A stretch of 44,884 nt of DNA. It comes from an uncultured Collinsella sp. GTDB lineage: Bacteria; Actinomycetota; Coriobacteriia; Coriobacteriales; Coriobacteriaceae. Positions 24,519-32,742 of this stretch are shown here, piece by piece; the stretch's first letter is position 1, and each line of letters begins with the position of its first letter. The DNA lies in NCBI GenBank assembly GCA_900544465.1, contig UQVT01000002.1, forward strand, positions 1-44,884, in the 5' to 3' direction. A program made the translations under genes and the position numbers. The notes beneath the pieces are model-generated. The model searched no databases. It saw only the letters and a list, made by a program, of their open reading frames with translations, and was not told the DNA's origin.

Positions 24519-25205
24519 ATGACCGTCGATCCTTTGATTCAATCCCTGAAGGGCAAGCTCGTCGTGAGCGTTCAGGCGTATATGGGCGAGCCGCTTCGCA
24601 CGCCCGAGACCATGGCTCAAATGTCTCGCGCTTGCGAGCTCGGCGGCGCCGCCGCCATTCGCTGCCAGGGCCTTGCCGACATTGCCGCCATTAAGGGCCG
24701 CTGCGAGGTCCCCGTCATCGGCTTGTGGAAGGATGGTCACGAGGGCGTCTACATCACGCCGACGCTGCGTCACGCTCGCGCCTGCGTTGCCGCCGGTGCC
24801 GACATCGTGGCAATTGATGCCACTGATCGCCCACGTCCCGATGGCAAGACGGTCGAGGACACCTTCCGTCCGCTGCACGAGGAGGGCGTGCTCCTGATGG
24901 CCGACTGTGCCACCATCGAGGACATTCGCCGTGCGGTTGATATGGGCTTTGACCTGGTATCCACTACGCTTTCTCATGGTGTCGCCGCCATCGACTGCAC
25001 CATGGCCGATGGCCCCGATCTGCCGCTCCTGCGTCAGGCGACCGAGGAATTCCCCGGTCTTCCCATCATCTGCGAGGGCCGCGTGCACACGCCCGAGGAG
25101 GCCCGCGCCGCGATTGATGCGGGCGCCTGGGCCGTTGTCGTCGGCACCGCCATCACGCACCCCACGAGTATTACAAGTTGGTTCAAGGCTGCGCTTGAGG
25201 CGTAA
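24519..25205 (+). CDS. nanE: N-acetylmannosamine-6-phosphate 2-epimerase
   Basis: A 228-residue TIM-barrel enzyme that converts ManNAc-6-P to GlcNAc-6-P. Family marks are GGAAAIRCQG near the N-terminus, the catalytic-Lys region IGLWKDGHEGVYITPT, the DATDRPRPDG loop and the phosphate-binding CEGRVHTPEE and AVVVGTAITHP. The ATG at 24519 is preceded by AGAAAGG at a long spacing. An earlier in-frame start would lie within the terminator-like hairpin. This is the clearest marker that the surrounding module degrades sialic acid or ManNAc. nagA and nagB are not in the window, so the product must be handled by genes elsewhere. Confidence 0.93.
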   Translation: MTVDPLIQSLKGKLVVSVQAYMGEPLRTPETMAQMSRACELGGAAAIRCQGLADIAAIKGRCEVPVIGLWKDGHEGVYITPTLRHARACVAAGADIVAIDATDRPRPDGKTVEDTFRPLHEEGVLLMADCATIEDIRRAVDMGFDLVSTTLSHGVAAIDCTMADGPDLPLLRQATEEFPGLPIICEGRVHTPEEARAAIDAGAWAVVVGTAITHPTSITSWFKAALEA

Positions 25206-25256
25206 GACAGGCCTCGTATCCGCTTGGGGCGGTATACTCAATAAAGGCAATTGATC

Positions 25257-25292
25257 GCGCGGGATCCGCTGGCCGGGTCCCGCGCTTGTTTT
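25257..25292 (+). terminator. Terminator after nanE / leader hairpin of rapZ
   Basis: GCGCGGGA (25257-25264) pairs with TCCCGCGC (25278-25285), extended inside by CC/GG, followed by TTGTTTT. A -10-like TATACT at 25233-25238 lies upstream. If used as the rapZ promoter, transcripts would pass through this hairpin, giving possible attenuation of rapZ-whiA. Confidence 0.75.
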
Positions 25293-25303
25293 AGGAGGCA
25301 CAC

Positions 25304-26224
25304 ATGCAAAAGGGAGATGCCATGGATGCGGCGGAGCGCTCGGAGCGCATCCCCGATATCGTCATCATCACCGGAATGTCCGGATCGGGCCGAACGCAGG
25401 CCATGCATGTGTTCGAGGACATGGGCTACTTTTGCATCGACAACTTGCCTCCGCGTCTGATCGCCCAGCTTGCCGAACTCGTCGGCATCAATACGGGCGT
25501 GGGCAGGCATCTTGCCGTCACCTGCGACCTGCGCAGCCAGGGCTTGTTCGATGAGCTGCTCGATGCCGTTGCCGCGCTCGAGGAGCGCGAGATGAGCTGT
25601 GACATCGTGTTTCTCGAGGCCTCTGACGAGGTGCTGATCCGTCGTTATAGCGAAAACCGCCGCCGCCACCCCATTGCCAAGCCGGGGGAGACTACGGCCG
25701 ATGCGATTCAGCGCGAGCGCCTGCAGCTGCAGGGCGTGCGCGATCGAGCCGATATGATCATCGACACGAGCCGCCTGCGCACCTCTGCCCTGCGCAACAA
25801 ATTGCGCATGGCGTTCTCCGAGCTGTCCGACCAGCAGCTCATGGACGTTCACGTGTTCTCGTTTGGCTTTAAGCACGGCATGCCCGTCGAGGCGGACATT
25901 ATGATCGACGTCCGCTTCCTGCCCAATCCGTTCTACGATCCCGAGATGCGCACCATGACCGGTCTCGATAAGAAAGTCTCCGACTTTGTTCTGGACCATC
26001 CCAAGACCCAGGAGTTCTGGAAGGCCTGGACGCAGCTGCTCGATACGGTCATGCCCGGCTATATCGCGGAGGGCAAGCCACAGCTTTCTATTGCCATCGG
26101 CTGCACGGGCGGTCAACACCGCAGCGTTGCCATCGCCGAGGCCACGGCACGTTATTTAGAAGGTGCCCAATATCATGTGAGCATTTCCCATCGCGACCTG
26201 TCGCGCGCCAACACGAAAGCATAG
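25304..26224 (+). CDS. rapZ: RapZ/YvcJ-family RNase adapter, nucleotide-binding protein
   Basis: A 306-residue protein. The N-terminal P-loop GMSGSGRT is at residues 24-31; the usual Lys is Arg, a common actinobacterial variant. The middle carries YSENRRRHPIAK. The C-terminal domain ends with GCTGGQHRSVAIAE, the conserved pocket that in E. coli RapZ senses GlcN-6-P and binds small RNAs. Its role in actinobacteria is not settled. The start is the ATG at 25304 with AGGAGG six bases upstream. whiA follows six bases after the stop. In most Gram-positives yvcK lies between these two genes; here it does not. Confidence 0.95.
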   Translation: MQKGDAMDAAERSERIPDIVIITGMSGSGRTQAMHVFEDMGYFCIDNLPPRLIAQLAELVGINTGVGRHLAVTCDLRSQGLFDELLDAVAALEEREMSCDIVFLEASDEVLIRRYSENRRRHPIAKPGETTADAIQRERLQLQGVRDRADMIIDTSRLRTSALRNKLRMAFSELSDQQLMDVHVFSFGFKHGMPVEADIMIDVRFLPNPFYDPEMRTMTGLDKKVSDFVLDHPKTQEFWKAWTQLLDTVMPGYIAEGKPQLSIAIGCTGGQHRSVAIAEATARYLEGAQYHVSISHRDLSRANTKA

Positions 26225-26230
26225 GCCTGC

Positions 26231-27160
26231 ATGTCGTTTACCGCCGAGGTGCGTGACGAGCTCGCGCGCTGCGAACCCGAATGTGAATACTGCGATTTGT
26301 CGACGCTTGCCGCCCTGACGCGTGTGAGCGGTACACTTTCGCTGGCCGGCTCCGGGCGGTATCGTTTGACGGTCGCGACCGAGACGGGTGCCGTCGCGCG
26401 CACGATGATCACGCTGACGCATCGCATCCTTAAGCTCAAAACGGAATTCACCGTTCGTAAATCGGTCTTGCATAAGGTCCGTAACTATCTCATTACCCTG
26501 CCCGATCAACCCGACCTGGACAAGGCTCTGGTGCTGCTGGGCATTCTCGACCGCAGGGGAGGGCTCGTCGCCGGTGTTCCCCGGCACATCGTTGCCCGTC
26601 CCTGCTGCAGGCTTGCCTACATCCGCGGCGCGCTCATCGCCGGCGGTTTCGTGGCCGATCCCCGCGGCGACTTTCATTTGGAGATCGCGGTGCAGGGCGA
26701 GCAGTATGCCCGGGGACTTTGCGATTTATTGGAGCAGATTGGGGTCCATGCGCGCGTTAACGCGCGGCGCGGATCCTTTGCTGTCTACATTAAGAGCGCC
26801 GAGGAGATCGAGCGGCTCCTAAAGCTGATTGGCGCCAAGCGCAGCGTTGCCGAGATCGAGGAAGCGCGCGCGGTCAAATTGGTTAAGAACGACGTAAACC
26901 GTCGCGTGAATGCCGAACTGGCCAATCAGACCAGAAGTGCGGGTGCCGCCCAGCATCAGCTTGCGTTGATCGATGAGCTCGAACAGCGGGGTTTGCGCGA
27001 CACGCTTCCGGACGCCTTGGCAGTCTTTTGCGACCTGCGCGAGCGCTATCCCGATCTGTCGCTGCGCGATCTGGGCGAGATGGCTGACCCTCCCTTGTCG
27101 AAGTCGGCCCTCTACCATCGAGTTTTGAGGCTTGAAAAGCTCATTGAAGCAAACAAGTAG
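26231..27160 (+). CDS. whiA: DNA-binding protein WhiA
   Basis: A 309-residue protein with two degenerate LAGLIDADG homing-endonuclease domains (RRGGLVAGVPRHIVARPCC...AYIRGALIAGGFVADP marks the first repeat junction) and a C-terminal helix-turn-helix (LRDLGEMADPPLSKSALYHR). WhiA controls sporulation in Streptomyces and affects chromosome segregation and cell division in Bacillus; in non-sporulating actinobacteria its targets are less clear. The ATG at 26231 follows rapZ by six bases and the two are probably one transcript. No terminator hairpin is visible between its stop and the gap promoter region. Confidence 0.95.
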   Translation: MSFTAEVRDELARCEPECEYCDLSTLAALTRVSGTLSLAGSGRYRLTVATETGAVARTMITLTHRILKLKTEFTVRKSVLHKVRNYLITLPDQPDLDKALVLLGILDRRGGLVAGVPRHIVARPCCRLAYIRGALIAGGFVADPRGDFHLEIAVQGEQYARGLCDLLEQIGVHARVNARRGSFAVYIKSAEEIERLLKLIGAKRSVAEIEEARAVKLVKNDVNRRVNAELANQTRSAGAAQHQLALIDELEQRGLRDTLPDALAVFCDLRERYPDLSLRDLGEMADPPLSKSALYHRVLRLEKLIEANK

Positions 27161-27205
27161 TTTGAAGTATCGACTTATATACGGATTTAGCTGCTATTTT
27201 ATTCT

Positions 27206-27219
27206 TTAAAACGTTTTAA
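27206..27219 (+). promoter_or_regulatory. Perfect 14-base palindrome TTAAAACGTTTTAA upstream of gap
   Basis: The palindrome has the central CpG typical of LacI-family operators. It lies 33 bases upstream of the proposed -35 of gap, a position more usual for activation or a distal operator. AACGTT-centred relatives occur in the nan and opp promoter regions. Confidence 0.55.
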
Positions 27220-27353
27220 CGTAAATTTGATTTTCAATTTCGAGCATTCTCGTGAAATTCAAGTCAAAAAAAAGGTATATTAGGCGAGTGGTTAGTTTGT
27301 GGGCCTCAACGGCGGGCGCTGTAGCTCGCGGGGGCCTTACGAAAGGAGACACA
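27220..27353 (+). promoter_or_regulatory. Promoter and leader of the glycolytic operon
   Basis: GTGAAA (27252-27257) and TATATT (27276-27281) form a -35/-10 pair at 18-base spacing. An AT-rich inverted repeat, AATTTCGAG / CTC-GT-GAAATT (about 27236-27258), overlaps the -35 and could be an operator. The leader before the ribosome-binding site (GAAAGGAG) can fold GGCC/GGCC around GGGCGC...GCTCGC. Confidence 0.45.
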
Positions 27354-28379
27354 ATGGCAGTAAAGGTTGCTATTAACGGCTTCGGTCGCATCGGTCGTCT
27401 GGCTTTCCGTCAGATGTTCGGTCATGAGGGCTCCGAGATCGTCGCTATCAACGACCTCACCTCTCCCGATATGCTCGCTTACCTGCTGAAGTACGACTCC
27501 ACGCAGGGCAACTACGCTCGCGATCACGAGGTCGTCGCTGGCGAGGATTCCATCACCGTTGACGGCAAGGAGATCAAGATCTACAAGGAGGCCGACGCCA
27601 ACAACCTGCCTTGGGGCGACCTCGACGTCGACGTCGTTCTCGAGTGCACCGGCTTCTACACCAGCAAGGCTAAGGCTCAGGCCCACATCAACGCTGGCGC
27701 CAAGAAGGTCGTCATCTCCGCTCCGGCCGGCAGCGATCTGCCCACCATCGTGTACAACGTCAACCATGAGACGCTGACCGCTGAGGACAACATCATCTCC
27801 GCTGCTTCCTGCACCACCAACTGCCTCGCCCCGATGGCCAAGGGTCTGAACGACTTCGCTCCCATCGTGTCCGGCATCATGACCACCATTCACGCCTGGA
27901 CCGGCGACCAGATGCCGCTCGACGGCCCGCAGCGCAAGGGCAACAAGCGTCGTAGCCGCGCCTGCGCCGTCAACATCGTCCCCAACACCACCGGTGCTGC
28001 CAAGGCCATCGGCCTGGTTCTCCCCGAGCTCAACGGTAAGCTCATCGGTGCCGCCCAGCGCGTCCCGACGCCGACCGGCTCTATCACCAACCTCTACGCT
28101 GTCGTTGACAAGAAGGTCACCGTCGACGAGGTTAACGCCGCTATGAAGGCCTACGCTGCCACCATCTCCGAGACCTTCGGTTACAACGAGGACGACATCG
28201 TCTCCACCGACATCATCGGCGAGACCCACGGCTCCATCTTCGACGCCACTCAGACCATGTGCTCTGACCTCGGCAACGGCCAGACCCTCGTTCAGGTCAC
28301 CTCTTGGTACGACAACGAGAACTCTTACACCTCTCAGATGGTCCGCACCATCAAGTACTTCGAGAAGTTCGTTGCTTAA
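27354..28379 (+). CDS. gap: Type I glyceraldehyde-3-phosphate dehydrogenase
   Basis: A 341-residue cytoplasmic dehydrogenase oxidising glyceraldehyde-3-P to 1,3-bisphosphoglycerate. The Rossmann motif INGFGRIGR is at residues 7-15. Asp34 in AINDLT indicates NAD rather than NADP preference. The catalytic Cys153 is in SAASCTTNCLAP, and the substrate-binding His is in TIHAWTGDQ. Codon use is strongly biased (ATC, AAG, CGC, GCC), as expected for high expression. The ATG at 27354 has GAAAGGAG upstream. A strong terminator separates it from pgk, so gap may be made in excess with read-through into pgk-tpiA-gpmI. Confidence 0.98.
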   Translation: MAVKVAINGFGRIGRLAFRQMFGHEGSEIVAINDLTSPDMLAYLLKYDSTQGNYARDHEVVAGEDSITVDGKEIKIYKEADANNLPWGDLDVDVVLECTGFYTSKAKAQAHINAGAKKVVISAPAGSDLPTIVYNVNHETLTAEDNIISAASCTTNCLAPMAKGLNDFAPIVSGIMTTIHAWTGDQMPLDGPQRKGNKRRSRACAVNIVPNTTGAAKAIGLVLPELNGKLIGAAQRVPTPTGSITNLYAVVDKKVTVDEVNAAMKAYAATISETFGYNEDDIVSTDIIGETHGSIFDATQTMCSDLGNGQTLVQVTSWYDNENSYTSQMVRTIKYFEKFVA

Positions 28380-28416
28380 TTTAGCTTTTAGCGAATAGCT
28401 CGTTGAGCGTCTAAAG

Positions 28417-28464
28417 AAGGGCGCGGCCTTATAGGGCTTACACCCTAGGGTCGCGCCCTTTTTA
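28417..28464 (+). terminator. Rho-independent terminator after gap
   Basis: AAGGGCGCG (28417-28425) pairs with CGCGCCCTT (28452-28460), extended inside by TAGGG/CCCTA, followed by a T-run. A further perfect hairpin GTCTGCC/GGCAGAC (28474-28496) precedes the pgk ribosome-binding site. Confidence 0.85.
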
Positions 28465-28519
28465 TAGGAAATCGTCTGCCGTAATGGGAGGCAGACACGT
28501 ACGAAAGGTAGAAGCAAAC

Positions 28520-29710
28520 ATGGCCTTTACCAAGAAGACCGTCCGCGACATCGATGTCGACGGCAAGCGCGTTCTCGTCCGCGTTGACTTCAACGTGCCT
28601 ATCAAGGATGGCGTCGTTGGCGACACCACCCGTATCAAGGCTGCCCTGCCCACCATCAACTATCTCGTTGAGCACAACGCTCGCGTCATCCTCATGAGCC
28701 ACCTCGGCCGTCCCGAGGGCACTGGCTTCCAGCCTGAGCTCTCCCTTGAGCCTGTCGCCAAGAAGCTCGCCGAGCTCTCTGGTCTCGACGTTGCCTTTGT
28801 CGCCGACACTTACGGCGAGAAGGCTGCCGAGGCTGTCGCCGCCGTCGAGCCGGGCAAGGTTCTCGTTCTCGAGAACGTCCGCTTCGATAAGCGTGAGAAG
28901 AAGAACGATCCCGAGATCGCCAAGAAGCTCGCTTCCTATGGTGACGTCTTCGTTCTCGATGCCTTCGGCACCGCTCACCGCGCCCAGGGTTCCGTCGTGG
29001 GCCCCGCCGCTTACCTGCCTGCCGTCGCTGGCTTCCTGCTCGAGAAGGAGGTCGACACGCTGACCGGCATCTTCGCCGAGCCCGAGCGCCCCTTCGTCGC
29101 CATCGTCGGCGGTTCCAAGGTTTCCTCCAAGATCGGCGTTCTCGATCACCTCATCGACTCCGCTGACACCCTGATCATCGGTGGCGGCATGGCTTACACC
29201 TTCTTCCTGGCTCAGGGCCTGTCCGTCGGTCAGTCCCTCAAGGAAGAGGACTGGGTCGAGCGCGCCGGCGAGATGCTTAAGAAGGCCGAGGAGAAGGGCG
29301 TCAAGATCCTGCTCCCCATCGACAACCGCGTTGCCGATCACTTTGGCGAGGACGCTGTCCCCGAGGTTGTCGCTTCCGACGCTATCCCCGACGATCGTGA
29401 GGGCATGGACATCGGCCCCAAGACCGAGGAGCTCTACGCCGAGGCCGTCAAGGGCGCCAAGACCGTGTTCTGGAATGGCCCCATGGGCGTCTTCGAGTTC
29501 GACAACTTCGCTCACGGCACCCAGGCTATCGCCGAGGCTGTTGCCGAGGCCGACTGCACCTCGATCATCGGCGGTGGCGACTCTGTCGCAGCTGTCAACA
29601 AGTTCAACCTGGCCGACAAGATGAGCTGGATCTCCACCGGTGGCGGCGCTTCCATGGAGCTCGTCGAGGGTAAGGCCCTGCCCGGAGTGGAGGCGCTTCT
29701 CGATGCCTAA
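28520..29710 (+). CDS. pgk: Phosphoglycerate kinase
   Basis: A 396-residue two-domain kinase that makes ATP from 1,3-bisphosphoglycerate. The N-terminal domain shows RVDFNVPIKDG and the substrate-binding SHLGRPEG. The C-terminal domain shows GGSKVSSKIGV, MGVFEFDNF and the nucleotide-binding GGGDSVAAV. Length is standard. The ATG at 28520 has GAAAGG upstream at a somewhat long spacing; an in-frame upstream ATG at 28484 lies within a hairpin. The last eight bases overlap tpiA, implying coupled translation. Confidence 0.98.
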   Translation: MAFTKKTVRDIDVDGKRVLVRVDFNVPIKDGVVGDTTRIKAALPTINYLVEHNARVILMSHLGRPEGTGFQPELSLEPVAKKLAELSGLDVAFVADTYGEKAAEAVAAVEPGKVLVLENVRFDKREKKNDPEIAKKLASYGDVFVLDAFGTAHRAQGSVVGPAAYLPAVAGFLLEKEVDTLTGIFAEPERPFVAIVGGSKVSSKIGVLDHLIDSADTLIIGGGMAYTFFLAQGLSVGQSLKEEDWVERAGEMLKKAEEKGVKILLPIDNRVADHFGEDAVPEVVASDAIPDDREGMDIGPKTEELYAEAVKGAKTVFWNGPMGVFEFDNFAHGTQAIAEAVAEADCTSIIGGGDSVAAVNKFNLADKMSWISTGGGASMELVEGKALPGVEALLDA

Positions 29711-30470
29711 TCGCACCCTTCTTATCGCTGGTAACTGGAAGATGAACAACGACGTCGCCGAGGCTGCCAAGCTCGCCGACGAGCTGGCTCAGGCTCTGCC
29801 CGAGGTTCCGGCTGGCGTCGAGGTGCTCGTCTGCCCTCCGACCATCGACATCACCACGGTTCATGACCGCATTCAGGCTGCCCCCATCGCCCTCGGTGCA
29901 CAGAACGTGTACTGGGAGGCCAAGGGTGCCTTCACCGGTGAGTCCTCTTGCGACATGCTCAAGTCCGCTGGCTGCACCTACTGCATCATCGGTCACTCCG
30001 AGCGTCGCGACTACTTCCACGAGACCGACGAGGACCAGAACAAGAAGGCCAAGGCTCTCGTTGCCGCCGGCCTTGTTCCCGTCTTCTGCTGCGGCGAGTC
30101 CCTCGAGGTCCGCGAGGCCGGCACCTATGTCGAGCACGTCGTGAACCAGGTCAAGGCTGGCCTTGCTGGTCTTGAGATCACCTGCCCCAAGCAGGTCGTT
30201 GTCGCCTATGAGCCCATCTGGGCCATCGGCACCGGCAAGACCGCTACCGCCGAGGACGCTCAGGAGGTCTGCGGTGCTATCCGTGAGACCCTCAAAGAGA
30301 TGTTCGGCGAGGAGCTCGCTAACGGCATCCGCGTGCTGTATGGCGGTTCCGCCAAGCCCGGAAACATCGCCGAGCTCGTCGCCAAGCCCGACGTTGACGG
30401 CGCCCTCGTGGGCGGCGCTTCGCTCAAGGCTGCCGACTTCGCCTCTATGGTCGTCAAGGCAGGCGAGTAG
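29703..30470 (+). CDS. tpiA: Triosephosphate isomerase
   Basis: A 255-residue TIM barrel interconverting DHAP and glyceraldehyde-3-P. The catalytic residues are Lys13 in NWKMN, His98 in IIGHSERR and Glu170 in AYEPIWAIGTGKTA. The phosphate-binding YGGSAKPGN is present near the C-terminus. The ATG at 29703 overlaps the pgk stop by eight bases. gpmI begins five bases after its stop, so pgk-tpiA-gpmI form one tight operon. Confidence 0.98.
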   Translation: MPNRTLLIAGNWKMNNDVAEAAKLADELAQALPEVPAGVEVLVCPPTIDITTVHDRIQAAPIALGAQNVYWEAKGAFTGESSCDMLKSAGCTYCIIGHSERRDYFHETDEDQNKKAKALVAAGLVPVFCCGESLEVREAGTYVEHVVNQVKAGLAGLEITCPKQVVVAYEPIWAIGTGKTATAEDAQEVCGAIRETLKEMFGEELANGIRVLYGGSAKPGNIAELVAKPDVDGALVGGASLKAADFASMVVKAGE

Positions 30471-30475
30471 GACAT

Positions 30476-32029
30476 ATGGCACAACGTCATCTTCCTGCAC
30501 TCCTGATTATCATGGATGGCTGCGGCCTTGCTCCGGCCGATGGCGAGAACGCCGTCGCCGCTGCCAAGACGCCCTTCCTTGATGGCCTGTACGAGAAGTA
30601 CCCCCACACCACGCTCGGTGCTTCGGGCGAGGACGTGGGCCTTCCCGACGGCCAGATGGGTAACTCCGAGGTGGGTCACCTCAACATCGGTGCCGGCCGC
30701 ATCGTGTTCCAGGAGCTTTCGCGCATCAACAATGCCATCAAGGACGGCTCCATCGCCAAGAACGAGGTTTTCGTCAAAGCTATGGACGATGTCAAGGCTG
30801 ACGGCAAGACCCTTCACCTTATGGGCCTTATGAGCCCTGGCGGCGTTCACTCCCACATGAACCACGTCGAGGCTCTGGTCAAGATGGCTGCCGAGCATGG
30901 TGTCAAGACCGTTCGCGTCCACGCCTTCATGGATGGCCGCGACGTTGACCCGCAGTCCGGTGCCGGTTACATGAGTGAGTTCTGCGCCTTCCTGGCCAAG
31001 ATTTCCGAGGAGACCGGTTGCGACGCTCGCGTTGCCACCGTCTCGGGCCGTTATTGGGCGATGGACCGCGACAACCGTTGGGAGCGCATCCAGCGCGCCT
31101 ACGACGTCATGGTCAACGCGTCCGATGCTGATACCGACCCCGTTGCCGGTATCAAGGCCTACTACGAGAAGGACCCGCGCGGCGACGAGTTCGTCGAGCC
31201 CTTCGCTGCCCACAACGAGGGCATCCACGAGGGCGACGCGGCTATTTTCTTCAACTTCCGTCCCGACCGCGCACGTCAGATGACCCGCGTGTTCACGGAC
31301 AAGGAGTTCGACGGCTTTGAGCGCGAGCAGATCAAGCTCTCGCACTTTGTGACGATGACCGAGTACGATCCGACGTTTGACGTCGAGGTCGCCTTCCCCA
31401 AGACGTTCCCCGAGAACGTCCTGGCCGACGTTATCGCCGCCAATGGCCTGAAGCAGCTGCACACCGCCGAGACCGAGAAGTACGCCCACGTGACGTTCTT
31501 CCTCAACGGTGGCATCGAGGAGCCCAAGGAGGGCGAGGAGCGTGTGCTCGTCGCTTCCCCCAAGGTCGCTACCTACGATTTGCAGCCCGAGATGAGCGCT
31601 CCCGAGGTTACCGAGAAGCTCGTCGCCGCCATCAACGAGGATCGCGCTGATTTCTACATCGTGAACTTCGCGAACTGCGACATGGTTGGTCACACCGGTG
31701 TCTTCGACGCTGCCGTTAAGGCCGTTGAGGCTGTTGACGATGCCCTGTCCAAGGTTGTCCCGGCGATTCTCGCCAAGGGCGGCTTTGCACTGATTACCGC
31801 CGATCACGGCAACGCCGATCACATGTTTGACGTTGCTTCCGACGGTTCCAAGCATCCGTTTACGGCGCACACCACCAACCGCGTGCCGTTCATCATCGTT
31901 GATGAGAAGGCACAGCTCACCGGTATCGAGGACGGTCGTCTTTCCGATATCGCCCCGACTATGCTCACCATGGCTGGTCTGGAGCCTTCCGCCGAGATGA
32001 CGGGCCGCGTGCTCGCCACCGAGGCCTAA
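30476..32029 (+). CDS. gpmI: 2,3-bisphosphoglycerate-independent phosphoglycerate mutase
   Basis: A 517-residue metalloenzyme of the alkaline phosphatase superfamily that interconverts 3- and 2-phosphoglycerate. The metal-binding Asp14 is in IIMDGCG, the phosphoserine nucleophile Ser64 in MGNSEVGH, and the C-terminal ligands in ITADHGNADHM and TAHTTNRVPF. HAFMDGRDV and FFNFRPDRARQM mark the transferase domain. The start is the ATG at 30476, five bases after the tpiA stop. In many actinobacteria secG directly follows tpi; here gpmI is inserted between them, extending the glycolytic operon by one step. Confidence 0.97.
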   Translation: MAQRHLPALLIIMDGCGLAPADGENAVAAAKTPFLDGLYEKYPHTTLGASGEDVGLPDGQMGNSEVGHLNIGAGRIVFQELSRINNAIKDGSIAKNEVFVKAMDDVKADGKTLHLMGLMSPGGVHSHMNHVEALVKMAAEHGVKTVRVHAFMDGRDVDPQSGAGYMSEFCAFLAKISEETGCDARVATVSGRYWAMDRDNRWERIQRAYDVMVNASDADTDPVAGIKAYYEKDPRGDEFVEPFAAHNEGIHEGDAAIFFNFRPDRARQMTRVFTDKEFDGFEREQIKLSHFVTMTEYDPTFDVEVAFPKTFPENVLADVIAANGLKQLHTAETEKYAHVTFFLNGGIEEPKEGEERVLVASPKVATYDLQPEMSAPEVTEKLVAAINEDRADFYIVNFANCDMVGHTGVFDAAVKAVEAVDDALSKVVPAILAKGGFALITADHGNADHMFDVASDGSKHPFTAHTTNRVPFIIVDEKAQLTGIEDGRLSDIAPTMLTMAGLEPSAEMTGRVLATEA

Positions 32030-32054
32030 GAGAAAACAAATACCGTTTTCTAGC

Positions 32055-32089
32055 AAGGGGGTTGTCCACAATCGGACAATCCCCTTTTT
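32055..32089 (+). terminator. Rho-independent terminator after gpmI
   Basis: AAGGGGGTTGTCC (32055-32067) pairs with GGACAATCCCCTT (32074-32086), one mismatch, followed by a run of T. Ends the glycolytic operon. Confidence 0.88.
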
Positions 32090-32193
32090 GGTATTTCTGC
32101 CATTTCCGCCCCGTCCCCGAGTGGCAGGTAGGGGAGAACGGGGGATTGTGGTACAGTACTGGAGTTTGAATTGTTCTATTAAGGAGCTTATCT

Positions 32194-32448
32194 ATGGGTC
32201 CGTTCCAGATTCTTCTGTTTGTCGTTTGGGCTGTTTCTGCCGTGGCGCTGACGATTCTCGTCCTGATGCATTCCGGTAAGGGTACCGGCGTTTCGGATAT
32301 GATTGCCAGCTCGCTGTATAACTCCAGCTCAGCCACAGGCGTTATGGAGCAGAACCTTGACCGCCTGACCGTCATCATGGCTGTCGTGTTTGCTGCGTGC
32401 GTCGTGCTGTGCATGTTCTTCTTCCCGCAGGGCATCGTGGGCTACTAA
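32194..32448 (+). CDS. secG: Preprotein translocase subunit SecG
   Basis: An 84-residue membrane protein, the small accessory subunit of the SecYEG channel. Two hydrophobic segments (residues ~4-24 and ~60-78) flank the typical cytoplasmic loop with LMHSGKGTGVSDMI and QNLDRLT. The ATG at 32194 has AAGGAG eight bases upstream. It stands alone between two terminators. Its position after the glycolytic genes is the standard actinobacterial arrangement. Confidence 0.95.
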   Translation: MGPFQILLFVVWAVSAVALTILVLMHSGKGTGVSDMIASSLYNSSSATGVMEQNLDRLTVIMAVVFAACVVLCMFFFPQGIVGY

Positions 32449-32469
32449 GCACGAGCCGCATAAATATTC

Positions 32470-32503
32470 AAAAAGGGTCCCGTAAGTGCGGGACCCTTTT
32501 TGT
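32470..32503 (+). terminator. Rho-independent terminator after secG
   Basis: AAAAAGGGTCCCG (32470-32482) pairs with CGGGACCCTTTTT (32489-32501) around a six-base loop. Confidence 0.93.
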
Positions 32504-32742
32504 TTACATATTTGTAACAGAGTCAAAATATCCTCACATACTTCGCCCAACTAAAGAAATTCTCGACCGTTAACCGGAATTAGCCCCAAATTGTGTATAA
32601 AATGCGCTACTGTATTGCAAAACGTTGGTCCGTTGTGCATAACCAGCCATAGCAGCGGGCGGCGTTTTGATGGTTCGGATCGGATTGTTTCGACATGTGT
32701 CCGACTGAACATTTCTTTGTCCTATCTCATAAGGAGGATGGC
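32504..32742 (+). promoter_or_regulatory. Upstream region of the opp operon
   Basis: About 240 non-coding bases. The best promoter candidates are TTGCAA (32615-32620) with CATAAC (32638-32643) at 17-base spacing, or an isolated TATAAA at 32596-32601. AAAACGTT (32619-32626) overlaps the first -35 and shares its core with the palindromes before gap and in the nan promoter. The rest shows no gene. The oppA ribosome-binding site is AAGGAGG. Confidence 0.4.
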
